64,000 bases of DNA from JBARKJ01 sp963698885 (GCA_963698885.1 CAVOSJ010000006.1:124001-188000); one strand, 5' to 3'; counted from the first letter of the stretch, positions 28,391 through 38,937 are shown. The notes: generated by a model not told the origin, from the sequence alone. Program-made: numbers and translations.

Positions 28391-29389
28391 CTATATCTTC
28401 GCTTCCCGTAAAAACTTTGCCGCCTCTTCCGGGGCGGTGGGGTTGATATAGAACCCGGAGCCCCACTCGAAACCCGCCACCTTGGTGAGCTTCGGCATTA
28501 TCTCTATGTGCCAGTGATAGTAGTCGTTGTCCGGCTCCCTGAAAGGCGAGGTATGGACGATGTAGTTGTACGGCGGCATGTTCAGTATTTTGTCTATGCG
28601 CCGAAGCGTGCCTTGCAGCATCTCGGCCAGGGAAGCGAACTCGTGCGACTTCGCGTCTTCGAAGCTTGAGTCATGGTTTTTGGGCATTATCCAGGTCTCG
28701 AACGGGAAGCGCGGAGTGAAAGGCTCAAGCGCCACGAAGTCCCTGTTTTCGCTGACTATCCTCGTGCCGGCGTTCAGTTCCTGCCGGATGATGTCGCAGA
28801 AGACGCAGCGCTCCTTGTACTGGTAGTACTGTTTCGCTCCGTCAATCTCCTCCCGGACGCGTTTCGGCACGATGGGAAGCGCGATAAGCTGCGAGTGCGA
28901 GTGCTCAAGGCTGGCCCCCGCCGCCTCGCCCTCGTTTTTAAATATAAGGACATATTGGAACCGGAGGTCTTTTTTCAGGTCCACGAGGCGGTCCCGGTAG
29001 GACCAGAGCACGTTCTCCACGGCCTTCAGCGGCAGGGTGGACATCGTCGCGTCGTGCAGGGGCGTTTCGATTATTACTTCGTGGGCCCCGATGCCGTTCA
29101 TCTTGTCGAAGACCCCCTCGCCCTGCTTATTTAAGTCCCCCTCTATCTGGAGCGCGGGGAACTTGTTCGGCACCACCCTGAGAGACCAGCCCGGCGTGTT
29201 AGGCGCCGTCCCGTTCTCGCGGTATGCCAGCACCTCCGGCGGGGTCGTGTGCTCGTTGCCCAGGTCGAACGGGCAGAACCCCCCTTTTTTGCGGGGAGTG
29301 GATTCCTGGAAGTCGGTAGGCCTCTTGCCCCTCTCCGACGATATTATTACCCACCTGCCTATGATGGGGTCCTTTCTGAGTTCCGGCAT
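28391..29389 (-). CDS. galT: Galactose-1-phosphate uridylyltransferase
   Basis: 332 residues, HIT superfamily. The catalytic histidine triad is GASLEHSHSQLIALP (H-S-H-S-Q). Metal or structural cysteines appear in GFCPFD and CVFCDII. The N-terminal RKDPIIGRWVIIS and C-terminal YYHWHIEIMPKL are family hallmarks. It exchanges UMP between UDP-glucose and galactose-1-phosphate (Leloir pathway). Together with glgA it suggests storage or sugar-nucleotide metabolism. RBS AGGAGGGA precedes the ATG. Confidence 0.93.
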   Translation of the reverse strand: MPELRKDPIIGRWVIISSERGKRPTDFQESTPRKKGGFCPFDLGNEHTTPPEVLAYRENGTAPNTPGWSLRVVPNKFPALQIEGDLNKQGEGVFDKMNGIGAHEVIIETPLHDATMSTLPLKAVENVLWSYRDRLVDLKKDLRFQYVLIFKNEGEAAGASLEHSHSQLIALPIVPKRVREEIDGAKQYYQYKERCVFCDIIRQELNAGTRIVSENRDFVALEPFTPRFPFETWIMPKNHDSSFEDAKSHEFASLAEMLQGTLRRIDKILNMPPYNYIVHTSPFREPDNDYYHWHIEIMPKLTKVAGFEWGSGFYINPTAPEEAAKFLREAKI

Positions 29390-29468
29390 ATTCCCTCCTG
29401 GCGGTATAAAATTATCTTTTTGATTATATCATAAGTTTAATTAAGCGGTTGAAAAACGTTAAAAAAAC

Positions 29469-29498
29469 AAAGAGGGGCTTTAAAAAAGCCCCTCTTTT
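29469..29498 (-). terminator. Rho-independent terminator after FG-GAP gene
   Basis: AAAGAGGGGCTTT/AAGCCCCTCTTT stem. On the minus strand it is followed by a T-rich tract. It lies about 90 bp past the stop at 29587. Confidence 0.85.
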
Positions 29499-29586
29499 GG
29501 TATCCCAAATCAATTAAGCTACTCGGCCGCAAATGATGCCGCCCTCCCATGAATCCCGCCTGCCCCGGAATTCGTCCATGGCAGCG

Positions 29587-32179
29587 CTACGGCACCGACC
29601 GGAACACCGCGGTGACTGTTTTGAGTTTCGTGTTCATCTCCAGGAAATCAGGGTTTTTGCTCCCGGTCAGGTCGCCCGCCCAGTGCGAGAACACATGCGA
29701 CGCGTCAGCCGGAATCGGGGTCAGCACTAACTCCCTGCCGCCCTCTTCCTGAAACACCGTGGAGGATGCCGTAGCCGTCTGAGTTCCTTCCGCCCTGCTT
29801 TGCACGCTTACGGTGCCTGAACCGGTTATGTTCACGGTGAGCGTGGCGATGTCCCTGCCGAACAGCACCGTCACCCCGCCGCCGCTGTCCGCCACGGCAA
29901 GGTCCGTCGCCCCGTCGCCGTTGAAGTCGTGCGCGGCGAGCGCCACCGGGTCCCGTTCCGGCGGGGAAGTCGGGCACCGCGAGGGTCGAAGCCCCCGGTT
30001 GCATTGCGCGGAATCAGCGTAATCGTATCCTGAGCCGGAGTTTGCGGTGACTATATCCGGAATCCTGTCGTCCGTCACGTCCTCCGCCAGGACGCCCGTG
30101 GGGGACGCGCCGACAGTGAAGACTTTTTTACTCAAAGTGAAGACCCCCGAACCGTTATTATTCAGGATTGTGGCCGTACCGTTCGTGCAAGGAAACCACC
30201 AGGTTGCCGCCCGGGGACGGCCGCTATAGACGAAGGGTTGACCTCCCGCCGGATAACTCTTGGCCGTGCCAGAAAGTCCCGTCGCCCTTGCCAAAGAGGA
30301 TGGAGACGGTGCCCAGACGTCTTTCGATTTGCGACGGCGATATCCAGGATGCCGTCTCCATTGAAATCTCCTATGGCCATGGATACCGGCCCGCTATCGC
30401 CCGGAGCCAGATGATAAGTACGTACCCGTTTGGAGATAGCGTGCCCTTTTCCATCGCTCGAAAGTACCGTCCCCTTGCCGAGGAATACGCGTGACGCTGT
30501 TGTCGTCCTGGTTGCAGACCGCGATATCCGTCTTGCCGTCCTTGTTGAAATCCGCCGTCTTTATCGCGGAGGGAGGTTCCCGGCAGTCAATAATCTGCGG
30601 CGAGTTGCCTGACTGGGGCAGTATGAACGTCCCGCCGCCGCCCGGCAGCAATATTGCCACGGTATTGTTCCCCGAATTCGCCACCGCGAGGCCCGCCCTC
30701 CGGTCGGTTACGGGGTTATTTGCGCTCGATAAGTTGGTAAAAACGCCTGATGCAATTCCACTGGGCGCGGATATAGTGGAAAGCGAGGCGAAAGAGGCCG
30801 GCGCCCCCGGCGCGGGAGTGTTCACGGCCGAGGTGAAGTTGCCGAACATGCCGCTCATGTTGCCGAACCTGAACTTCCTGTTCAGTAAAACGGATATGTT
30901 GTTGCTCCCCTTGTTCGCCACTGCTATGTCCATTACCCCGTCATAATCGAAGTCGTCCGCAAGGAGCGCGGAGGGGTTCGTCCCGGCTGCCAGGTTTACG
31001 GATGGAATAGTCGTATAGCTCCAGAATCCGACGGAGGTGGCACGCGACCGTAAAACCGTGAGGGTTCCGCCCGTGTAGTTGCCGGTTACCATGTCGGGCT
31101 GGCCGTTTCTGTCGAAGTCCGCCGAGGCGAGCGCCGCTGGATAAACGCCCGCCAGAAATCCCTTTCTGGCCCAGAAAGTCCCGTCGCCCCTGCCCCGAAA
31201 GACGCTGACGACGTTGTTCGTACTATTGGCGACCGCAATGTCGATAGTGCCGTCCCCGTCGAAATCCTTTAATATCAGCTCCTGCGGCCCGCCGCCTGCA
31301 GCGAGATGGGCGACCTGAGGGGCAGGCGGTGTGATGAAACCCCCTGTCCCGTCGCCGTCCATTATCTTGATACCGTTATTTTTAAACTCGCTGACGGCCA
31401 GATCGATATGCCCGTCGCCGTTTAAGTCAGCCGCCTCCACCGCCAGCGGGTTCTCGCCGGTAACGTACTTTTTAAAGGTCGTACTGGCCGGCGACGTATC
31501 AAATGTCCCGCCGCCGTTATTAAGCATGACCGCCACCTTGTTGTCGCCCCAGAGCGTCACGGCAATGTCCGGAAGGCCGTCGTGGTTGAAGTCGGCTATG
31601 CAGACGTGGCGCGGGTTGGTCCCGACGGTATAAGCGACGGGAGCATCGAAAGTGCCGTCGCCTTTTCCTTTAATCACAAATATCTTTGTGGAGTTATAGC
31701 ATGCGACCACCAAATCCTGGTGTCCGTCCCCGTCTAAATCAGCCGCGCGCAGGTGCACCGGGTTCAGGCCGACGGGTATTCGACCCTTAAATGTGAACCG
31801 CCCGTCCCCTTTTCCCAGGTATATCCTGACGTCATTCGTCTCCCAGTCGGCCACGGCAAGGTCCATCTTGCCGTCTTCATTGAAATCGGCGGCAACTATG
31901 GATACCGGCTTGGCGCCGTCAGTTATGATTCGCTCTGCCGTAAACCGGCCGCCGGGCTTTCCCAGGTGAATCACTATCTGGCCGTCTGCGACTTTATCTA
32001 CCACCGCGACATCCGGTATGCCGTCGCCGTTGAAGTCCGCGACGGCCACCGAGGCCGGGTTCGCTCCCGCGGCGTAACATCCCTGATTTGACCATTGTCC
32101 ATGAGACGGCCGACGCCCCGGTCGAGAGTCCAAAGGTGAATAACGCCAAAAGGACGGTTATAAAGAGCCTTGATTTCAT
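29587..32179 (-). CDS. Secreted FG-GAP/VCBS beta-propeller repeat protein (several frameshifts)
   Basis: ATG 32179 (RBS GGAGG) opens a signal peptide MKSRLFITVLLALFTFGLS. Removing one G near 32090 links it to SGCYAAGANPASVAVADFNG. At least nine FG-GAP units follow, each with a calcium-binding DxDxDG-type loop (DFNGDGIPDVAVVD, DLDGDGHQDLVVAC, DFDGDGTIDIAVAN). Between about 30500 and 29950 the frame changes repeatedly, although units such as DFNGDGILDIAVAN and DFNGDGATDLAVAD remain readable. The C-terminus (TVNITGSGTVSV...HWAGDL) resembles an InlB-type beta repeat. About 860 aa, extracellular or surface. Function probably adhesion or ligand binding. Confidence 0.75.
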
Positions 32180-32304
32180 CTGGAAGACCTCCGCGTTCTC
32201 GAAAAAAAGAGTGCATAACTTTATAATAATACTTGAAGCAAAGTCAATCTTTAAGATATGATGGCCCGCACATGGCATTCCCCCACAGGAGGAAAGGCGC
32301 ATCA

Positions 32305-33427
32305 ATGGAACCTGCTATATTTACCGCCGACGGCGGACGCGAACTCAAGGACTTCATAAAGCTCCCCTACAAGCTGTACAAAAACGACCCGTATTGGGTG
32401 CCGCAGCTCATAATGGACGTGAAGTCCATCCTGAGCAAAAAGAAGAACCCCTTCTTCCAGCACGGCGAGGCCCAGTATTTCATGGCCTACAACGGGCGGG
32501 AGCCGCTCGGGCGCGTCGCCGCGATAATAGACCGCAACTACAACAAGTACCACGACACGAAGGCCGGGTGGTTCGGGTTCTTCGAGTGCGTCAACGACAA
32601 GGATACCGCAATCGCATTGATGCGCTCCGCCTGCGGGTGGCTGAAGGATAGGGGCATGGAAGTCGTTTACGGCCCGGCGTCGCCCACGTTAAACGACGAG
32701 GCGGGACTACTCTTGGAAGGATATGATCAGTAGCCCCTACATAATGATGCCGTACAACCCGCCCTACTACCACGACCTTCTACTGGCCGCGGGTATGGAA
32801 AAGGCGAAGGACCTCTACGCCTGGTATTTGAGCTCGTCCGTGCCGCCGCCGGAGAGGATCGCCCGGATAGTCGAGCGGATAAAGAGGCGTGACAACATCA
32901 CCGTCAGGCCGCTCGACATGAAGGAGTTCCGCCGGGACCTCGAAATCGTGAAGTCGATATACAACACCGCCTGGGAGCACAACTGGGATTTCGCGTCCAT
33001 GACGGACGAGGAACTGGAATATACAGCGGAAAAATTAAAACCCATCATCATCCCGGAGATGGTCCGGTTCCTTGAGATTGACGGCAAGACCGTCGCGGTA
33101 TCCATCGTCGTGCCGGACTTAAACGTCGTCCTTAAGAAGATGGGCGGGCATCTCTTCCCGTTCGGGCTTTTGAAGTTCCTGTATTACCGCAAAAAGGTTA
33201 CCGAGGTGCGCCTTATGATGCTGGGTGTGCTGCCGGAGTACCGGGGCCGGGGCTTCGACGCGGTGCTGTACCACGAGATGCTTATGACGGCCAAAAAGGT
33301 AGGCGTAACAGGCGGCGAGCTGTCCTGGACCCTTGAGGACAACGACTCCATCAACAAAGGCATCGCGGCGATGGGGGCGAAGATTTATAAGAGGTACAGG
33401 GTGTACAAAAAGGATTTAACCACCTGA
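32305..33427 (+). CDS. GNAT-fold (acyl-CoA N-acyltransferase-like) protein (frameshift near 32718)
   Basis: It starts MEPAIFTADGGRELKDFIKL at ATG 32305 with AGGAGG upstream. The first frame reaches TLNDEAGLLLEGYD, and the second begins SSPYIMMPYNPPYYHDLLLA; deleting one base at GATCAGTAG joins them. The C-terminal part has the acetyl-CoA-binding loop VLPEYRGRGFDAVLYHEM (R/Q-x2-G-x-G/A type). About 373 aa in all. Such two-GNAT-like proteins are widespread in Deltaproteobacteria with unknown substrate. A membrane protein gene follows 6 bp after the stop. Confidence 0.7.
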
Positions 33428-33433
33428 TAAACC

Positions 33434-34021
33434 ATGCCAAAAGAATTAACAGATAAAGAGGCAAAATTTCTGGATTGGATGCGCAAGGTGCATTTTGAAA
33501 AAGCGCCGTTATTTTATTTTTTATTCGCTGTAATGGTCGCGTTTAGCATTTTTTTAATAGTTAAATTTGTAAAGATACTTCACCCGGTAACGCCCGTTGA
33601 ATACGTTCACGCAAAATACCTTCAGAGTCTTTTCGCGAACTTCTGGTATTTAACCACGTTTGCTATTACTCTATTTTTCTTTAATCGAAAGCTTCTCCGT
33701 ATAATAAAGAAAATACGCAACGGTAATTCAGAAGAATTTACAAAAAAAGAACATAAATTCATTTCAAGATTATTCAAAGTTTCGGAGAAAAAAACTAAAT
33801 TAATTGCTTACAGTGCAATTGTTTTTTTTATTATTGGGTCTGGATTTCTTATTTATCTACTAATTTCAGTATCCGACCAGTTAACGCCTCCAGTTTATGA
33901 CATGTATAGAAAAGTTGCATTTTCTACAATAAGTCAATTCACAATTATATTGGTATTTATAATTATTGGCATGAAATTGCGTTTTAAATTTCGAAGAATA
34001 ATTGAAAAGCTGCGGGATTAA
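33434..34021 (+). CDS. AT-rich four-helix integral membrane protein, unknown function
   Basis: 195 residues with four predicted membrane helices (FYFLFAVMVAFSIFLIVKFV, FWYLTTFAITLFFF, LIAYSAIVFFIIGSGFLIYL, FTIILVFIIIGM) and lysine/arginine-rich loops. No family recognised. Codons are strongly A/T-ending, unlike the neighbours, which suggests recent transfer. It is placed directly after the GNAT-like gene without a clear RBS. Confidence 0.6.
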   Translation: MPKELTDKEAKFLDWMRKVHFEKAPLFYFLFAVMVAFSIFLIVKFVKILHPVTPVEYVHAKYLQSLFANFWYLTTFAITLFFFNRKLLRIIKKIRNGNSEEFTKKEHKFISRLFKVSEKKTKLIAYSAIVFFIIGSGFLIYLLISVSDQLTPPVYDMYRKVAFSTISQFTIILVFIIIGMKLRFKFRRIIEKLRD

Positions 34022-34396
34022 AAAAAGGCCGACCACTCATGTCCGGCACTCGCTCTTAATAACCCTTCCTGCTCCGCGCGCCAACCTGTCATTTCTTGAC
34101 GCTATTCACATATAAACGGCTTATTCGTCGAATTTTATTACGGTATCATATTCGCACCCTTTTGGCACATCAGGGGCCTTGTTTGGGCCATTGGAAGGGG
34201 ATCACGATGCTATGTGTTTTTAATGGGGATGAAGGGATTTTTATCTTATTCTATAGATACTTAGACGCTAAAATCGGCCATTTTTGCGCCTTAAGAAAAA
34301 CGCGGTTTGGGTTTTTTAACTATTTGAAAATTAAGACAATTTTTGAGCCGTATATGAAGATTTGCGTAAGCCGGAGAGGAAATATACCCTTTTTAT
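34022..34396. other. AT-rich intergenic stretch
   Basis: A plus-strand frame at 34096-34404 (102 codons) has no RBS and no recognisable domain, and it overlaps the pyrF 3' end. I see no RNA gene. The low GC continues from the preceding membrane-protein gene, so the block 33434-34396 may have arrived together. Confidence 0.4.
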
Positions 34397-35123
34397 TTAT
34401 TTGAAGATTGCCGCGATCCTTTTCTGAATCGCCTCAGCCGCGGCTTTCCTGTCCGGCGCATTTTTTATGGGTCTGCCGACGACGATATAGTCCGCGCCGT
34501 TCTCGAACGCCTCCTCTATATCCACCGTCCTTTTCTGGTCGTCGCTAACTTTTTCACGGCCGGATCCCCGGGGTTATAATAGTAAAATCAGACCCCAGTT
34601 TTTCCCTTAGCATCGGCGCCTCCAGGCCGGAGGAAATCACCCCGTCGCAGCCGGCTTCCAGCGCCCGCGCCGCCCTGGATACCACCAGGTCATTTACCTG
34701 TACTGCTCCCTTTATCCCTGTGTCGGCGTCTATGTCGCTTTGGTCGATGGAGGTCAAGACAGTTACCGCGAGGATTTTCACGTCCCCCTTCTCTTGCGCG
34801 GCGGCACGGAGGATACTGCTGTTGCCCGAATGCACGGTGGCAAACGAAATTCCCCTGCCTTTTAGCTGCCTTACGGCCGAGCGCACGGTCTCCGGGACGT
34901 CGAAGAATTTTAAATCCACGAAGATTTTCTTATCCCTCGCCCGCATCCAATCGATGAGTTCGTAATAGCCCCCGGCCATGAAAAGCTCAAGACCCAGCTT
35001 GTAGAATGTGACTGAATTTCCCAGCTCTTCCACGAGGTTATGGGCATCTTCGACAGTCGGGACATCGAGGGCAAAGATAAGGCGCTCGCTGGCGGGTATA
35101 TTTTTTTTGGAAAGAAAGGCCAA
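34397..35123 (-). CDS. pyrF: Orotidine 5'-phosphate decarboxylase (frameshift near 34555)
   Basis: Starts MAFLSKKNIPASERLIFALD. The catalytic D-x-K-x-x-D motif is VDLKFFDVP. TIITPGIRP ends the first frame. After a 1-2 base indel in CGGCCG the product continues REKVSDDQKRTVDIEEA, then NGADYIVVGRPIKNAP, to the TAA at 34397. With two C residues restored, the GIRP-x6-DQ spacing matches E. coli PyrF. The enzyme makes UMP from OMP in pyrimidine synthesis. An essential biosynthetic gene, so the break is probably not real. Confidence 0.88.
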
Positions 35124-35197
35124 TTCTCCTCCAATCAGATTATTGGCCCTCTATAAGACATTAAGAACGTCGCGTTGTCAAGAATTTTCGGGAGTCG

Positions 35198-35298
35198 GCG
35201 GGAGTGTCCTCTCCGAAAAAATATTATTCACAATAATGCTTAACCGGCTATAGTTCTACTTTACGTTCAAGATATTTTTTCTACGAGAACACTCCCGC
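35198..35298. repeat. Inverted-repeat-bounded intergenic element, family B, copy 2
   Basis: Ends GCGGGAGTGTCCTC and GAGAACACTCCCGC, inner arms GAAAAAATAT and ATATTTTTTC, with the same core as copy 1 (TTATTCACAATAA...TTTACGTTCAAGATA). Arm changes relative to copy 1 are paired (GGGAAT/ATTCCC versus GGGAGT/ACTCCC). It begins 8 bp from the htrA stop. Confidence 0.78.
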
Positions 35299-35305
35299 CT
35301 TATAC

Positions 35306-36758
35306 TTATCCCTCCTGCTGTATCGTGACGTAATACGGCCGGCCGTCCCTGATTACCTCCACCAGGATATTCCTGCCCCGGCGCATCTTGGAGTATTCGC
35401 GGTAGAAATCGGAAACGGTACTGACCTCCACCCCCTCAATCTTGCGCACCACGTCTCCGAAACGAAGCCCTCCTTCAAATGCCGGACAGCCGGGGACGAC
35501 TTTCAGCACAAGCAGACCCCTTATTCTCCTTAAGCCCAAGTCTCGCCGCAATCTGCTCGGGTATCTGCTGAAGGGTTATCCCGCATTGCATAGCCACGCG
35601 CTCGGCCGCAAGCGAATGCGCCTCCAGCTCGCCCAGCATTACCGGCAGGTGTATCCTCCTGCCGTCCCGCAGAACAAGGAGGTCCACCTTTTCCCCGGCT
35701 TTCGAGCTGTAAATTTTTTCCTGGAACGAGCGGTCGTCATTTACCGGCTGGCCGTCGAACTCCAGCACCACGTCCCTGGCCTTTATGCCCGCCGCCTGGG
35801 CCGGGCTTCCGTCAAGGACGTCCGAGACAAGCGAACCCGTGACTTGCTTCAACCCGAGCCTCTCCGCAAGCCCCTCGGTCAGGTCCTGCCCCATAAGCCC
35901 CAGGAATCCGCGGGATATCCTGCCGTTCTTTATAAGCTGGGTCATCACCTCTTTTGCCCTGTTGATGGGGATGGCGAAACCTATCATCGTGCCGGGGCCC
36001 AGGTATGCGTTGTTTATCCCGATTACCTGGCCCTGGTAGTTGACCATCGGGCCGCCGGAGTTGCCGGGTTCGATGTTCAAGTCGGCCTGGATGAAATCAA
36101 AAAAGCCTATGTAGTTGGGGCCCGGAGGGCCGAATCCGGAGATTATCCCCGCCGAGGAGAAAAACTCCAGTCCGAGCGGGTTCCCCAGCGCTACAACCCA
36201 CTGGCCCATCTTCAGCCGCGAGGAGTCCCCCATCTCGACCGGGATGACATTGAAGTCGGGCTTTATCTTTATCACGGCGACGTCCGAGAGCGGGTCCGCC
36301 CCGACTACCTCCGCCTTGAACCTGCGCTTGTCCTTCGTCTCCACGCGAAGGACCTGGGCGCCCTCAATCACGTGGTAGTTCGTCAGGATGAGGCCGCTCT
36401 TGTCCACGAAGAAGCCGGTGCCTTCCCTGGTCTGGGCTATCTCTATCTCGCCCTTGCCGTGGCCCATCTGGTCGCCGCCGCCCATTTCACCGACGCCACT
36501 GCCGCCACCCATTTCACCGACGCCGCCCCGGTTGCCGTTGTCCTCCATGCCTATAAAGTCCGGATGCCCCGCCAGGCCCTCGTTCTCGACCTTGACGAGC
36601 GAAGGCATCACCTTCTCTATAACGCCGGAAAAGTCCGGCAGTGCCCCCTTTTCGGAGGTGTATGCGCTGGGGCCGCTGTCTCTCTGGAAAAAGGCGAACG
36701 ATATCACCGCCACGGCGACGACGAGCGCCGCTATGAATAATGCAGGTCTTTTATTCAT
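35306..36758 (-). CDS. HtrA/DegP-type periplasmic serine protease (frameshift near 35515)
   Basis: An N-terminal membrane/signal segment (ALFIAALVVAVAVISFAFF) is followed by a glycine-rich linker with the duplicated unit GVGEMGGG. The trypsin-like domain has His in LTNYHVIEG, Asp in PLSDVAVIKI and Ser in IEPGNSGGPMVN. A PDZ domain follows (GLKQVTGSLVSDVLDGSPAQ). Removing one G near 35515 gives ENKGLLVLKVVPGCPAFEGG, a second PDZ domain ending at 35306. The product degrades or refolds misfolded envelope proteins. Family certain, paralogue assignment (degP/degQ/degS) not. Confidence 0.88.
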
Positions 36759-36807
36759 TTAATCACCTTTGAGGTGCGCCCGATAAACCGGGCATCTGCC
36801 ATTTGCG

Positions 36808-37347
36808 TCAGGCAATCTTCCGCTTCCCGGTTTCCAGTCTGGACAGCTCCCGCATCACGCTCACGACTTCCCTCATAAATGCGGGCAGGTCGTCCGGCTT
36901 ACGGGAGGATATGAGGTTGCCGTCCAGGACTACCTCCGTATCGTGATATCTTCCGCCCGCGGCGATTATGTCGTCCTTTATCCCCTGCCAGCACGTGACG
37001 CTCTTCCCGGCAATCTCCCCGGCGGATATGAGCACCTGCGGCCCGTGGCAGATCGAGGCCACGTACTTGTCGTCGGCGAAGAAACTTTTCACTATCCGAA
37101 GCGCGTCTTTACTTAGCCGCACCTCTTCGGGCGCCTTGCCGCCCGGAATGACCAGCAGGTCGTATTGGGCCGGGTCCACTTCCTCGAAGGTCTTGTCCAC
37201 GGTGACCGAATAACCGTGCTTGCCCGTTATCTGTCCCATCCTGGCCGCCGCCACGTCAACCGTCCAGCCTTCTTCCTTTATCCTGTAATACGGGTAGAGG
37301 AGTTCCGAGTCCTCGAAATTGTCCGCGCTGATTATTAATGCCTTCAT
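36808..37347 (-). CDS. DJ-1/PfpI family protein
   Basis: 179 residues from ATG 37347 (MKALIISADNFEDSELLYPY), behind AGGAGGTGTGTA; the longer frame into the repeat is rejected. The nucleophile elbow is ASICHGPQVLISAG (Cys-His), with Glu in NFEDSELL. The family includes PfpI/YhbO deglycase-chaperone-like proteins that act on glycation or stress damage. It lies 50 bp upstream of the HtrA-type protease on the same strand, so a shared stress role is plausible. Confidence 0.88.
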   Translation of the reverse strand: MKALIISADNFEDSELLYPYYRIKEEGWTVDVAAARMGQITGKHGYSVTVDKTFEEVDPAQYDLLVIPGGKAPEEVRLSKDALRIVKSFFADDKYVASICHGPQVLISAGEIAGKSVTCWQGIKDDIIAAGGRYHDTEVVLDGNLISSRKPDDLPAFMREVVSVMRELSRLETGKRKIA

Positions 37348-37365
37348 TACACACCTCCTAAAACC

Positions 37366-37466
37366 GTTACTTTCTTTTCCGGTGAAAAGAAAGTAACACA
37401 AAGAAAAGCCGGGCTTAAAGTTCAGCTTTCTTTTGCGATACTTTTCTTTCTCGAAAGAAAAGTATC
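37366..37466. repeat. Multi-hairpin intergenic repeat, family A, copy 3
   Basis: Hairpin 1 is GTTACTTTCTTTTC/GAAAAGAAAGTAAC (37366-37397). The middle arms AAAGAAAAGC and GCTTTCTTTT pair. Hairpin 2 is GATACTTTTCTTTC/GAAAGAAAAGTATC (37437-37466). Its foot pair A-T replaces the T-A seen in other copies, a compensatory change. Confidence 0.8.
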
Positions 37467-37500
37467 AGTTTATAGTTATTATACCACCGGATGGGACTTC

Positions 37501-37530
37501 TTGACAAAGCGGCTCCGCGCGTGCTAAACA
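37501..37530 (+). promoter_or_regulatory. Predicted promoter giving a (near-)leaderless tldD transcript
   Basis: TTGACA (37501-37506), 18-bp spacer, TAAACA (37525-37530). The start site would fall at about 37537-37540, at the tldD ATG. No Shine-Dalgarno sequence is seen. Confidence 0.45.
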
Positions 37531-37539
37531 TAATCGGAT

Positions 37540-38925
37540 ATGGATATTTCTACCTTAAAGCCGCTCTTAACCGAGCTTGTCTCCGGGATGGAGAAGACCG
37601 TGCCGTACGCCTGCGCCCTGGCTATGGAGACCCTTGGCGAGCGTGTGGTGGTGATGACGAAAGAGTCCCGCGTGGAGCCGCTCGACCCTTCGAGGGGCGC
37701 TGTGCTGACCGTCTTTACGGGAAGCGAGTTCCTTGAGCACTCCACGTCCGACCTGACCCCCGACGGGCTTAAAAAAGCGGCCAGGGAGCTGACAAAGGCC
37801 GCTGAATTCGCGGGGATTGGCGGGGATGTAAGAATAGACCCGGGAGAGAAGCTGGAGAAGGATTTTGATATCAGGGAGGAAATCCCGAACGCCTCCGTAC
37901 CATTGCAGGACAAGGTTTCAAGGTGCGCCGAATACCGGGAAAAGCTTCAGGGGATGGATAAGCGCATAGTGAACGCGGTCTCAGTCTATGCCTATACCAG
38001 GAACCGCGAGCTGTACGTGAACCGAAACAAGACCCTGTTCCAGGATGTAAAAAGGGGCCAGGCGATTATACAGGCGGTGATGCGAGACGGCGACAATACG
38101 GCCCAGCTCCATGAGGGTGACTCCTGGCAGGGCGGGTACGAGAACTCGGTCATCCCGAAGGCGAAGTTCGAGGCGCTGGTCCGGGACTCCGGCCGCATCC
38201 TGAAAGCCCCCAGGCTTACCCCCGGCGTCTACGACTGCATATTCTCGCCTGAGTTCGCGGGCATCACGGCGCACGAGTGCTTCGGGCACGGCACCGAAAC
38301 GGACATGTTTCTTAAGGGCCGCTCCCGCGCCCAGGAATTTCTAAATAAACCCGTGGGTTCGCCGCTTGTCAACATGTTCGATTCCCCAGCCGAGCAGGGC
38401 GCGGCGGCGAGCTTCTTCTTCGACCACGAAGGGGAGCTTGCTTCCCGGACGCAGATTATAAAGGACGGCGTTTTAGTATCCGGCATAACGGACTTGAACT
38501 CCGCCACGCGGCTTGGCGTAAAAAGAACGGCCAATGGCCGTCGCGAGTCCTACGAGAGGAAGGCCTACGCCCGGATGACCAACACGTTCTTCGGCCCAGG
38601 CAGTGATAAGTTCGAGGAAATGATCGGAAGCATAGATTTCGGGTATTACCTTACACACCCGAGTAACGGCATGGAAGACCCGAAGGGCTGGGGCATCCAG
38701 CTTGAGGGCTACCTGGCGGAAGAGATACGGGGCGGCAAGCTGACGGGCAACGTCTTTACCCCTGTCATCGTTACGGGCTATCTCCCGGACATGCTGAATT
38801 CCATAAGCATGGTCGGCGACAAGGCGACATTATTCGGCCTGGGCTACTGCGGCAAGGGACACAAGGAATGGGTAAAAGTGACTGACGGCGGCCCGTATTT
38901 GAAACTCAAGGCACGGCTGGCGTAA
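37540..38925 (+). CDS. tldD: TldD/PmbA family metalloprotease, TldD type
   Basis: 461 residues. The zinc motif GITAHECFGHGTETD (HExxxH) identifies the TldD catalytic subunit. Flanking blocks (FGPGSDKFEEMIGSIDFGYY, GWGIQLEGYLAEEIRGGK, YCGKGHKEWVKVTDGGP) are typical of the C-terminal half. In E. coli TldD pairs with TldE to trim peptides such as microcin precursors and CcdA. No TldE-like gene is adjacent here. Normal length for the family. Confidence 0.88.
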   Translation: MDISTLKPLLTELVSGMEKTVPYACALAMETLGERVVVMTKESRVEPLDPSRGAVLTVFTGSEFLEHSTSDLTPDGLKKAARELTKAAEFAGIGGDVRIDPGEKLEKDFDIREEIPNASVPLQDKVSRCAEYREKLQGMDKRIVNAVSVYAYTRNRELYVNRNKTLFQDVKRGQAIIQAVMRDGDNTAQLHEGDSWQGGYENSVIPKAKFEALVRDSGRILKAPRLTPGVYDCIFSPEFAGITAHECFGHGTETDMFLKGRSRAQEFLNKPVGSPLVNMFDSPAEQGAAASFFFDHEGELASRTQIIKDGVLVSGITDLNSATRLGVKRTANGRRESYERKAYARMTNTFFGPGSDKFEEMIGSIDFGYYLTHPSNGMEDPKGWGIQLEGYLAEEIRGGKLTGNVFTPVIVTGYLPDMLNSISMVGDKATLFGLGYCGKGHKEWVKVTDGGPYLKLKARLA

Positions 38926-38937
38926 ACCTCTTTCATC

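Noticed and set aside
34096..34404. 102-codon frame near pyrF
   Set aside because: No RBS or recognisable domain; it overlaps the corrected 3' end of pyrF on the other strand.
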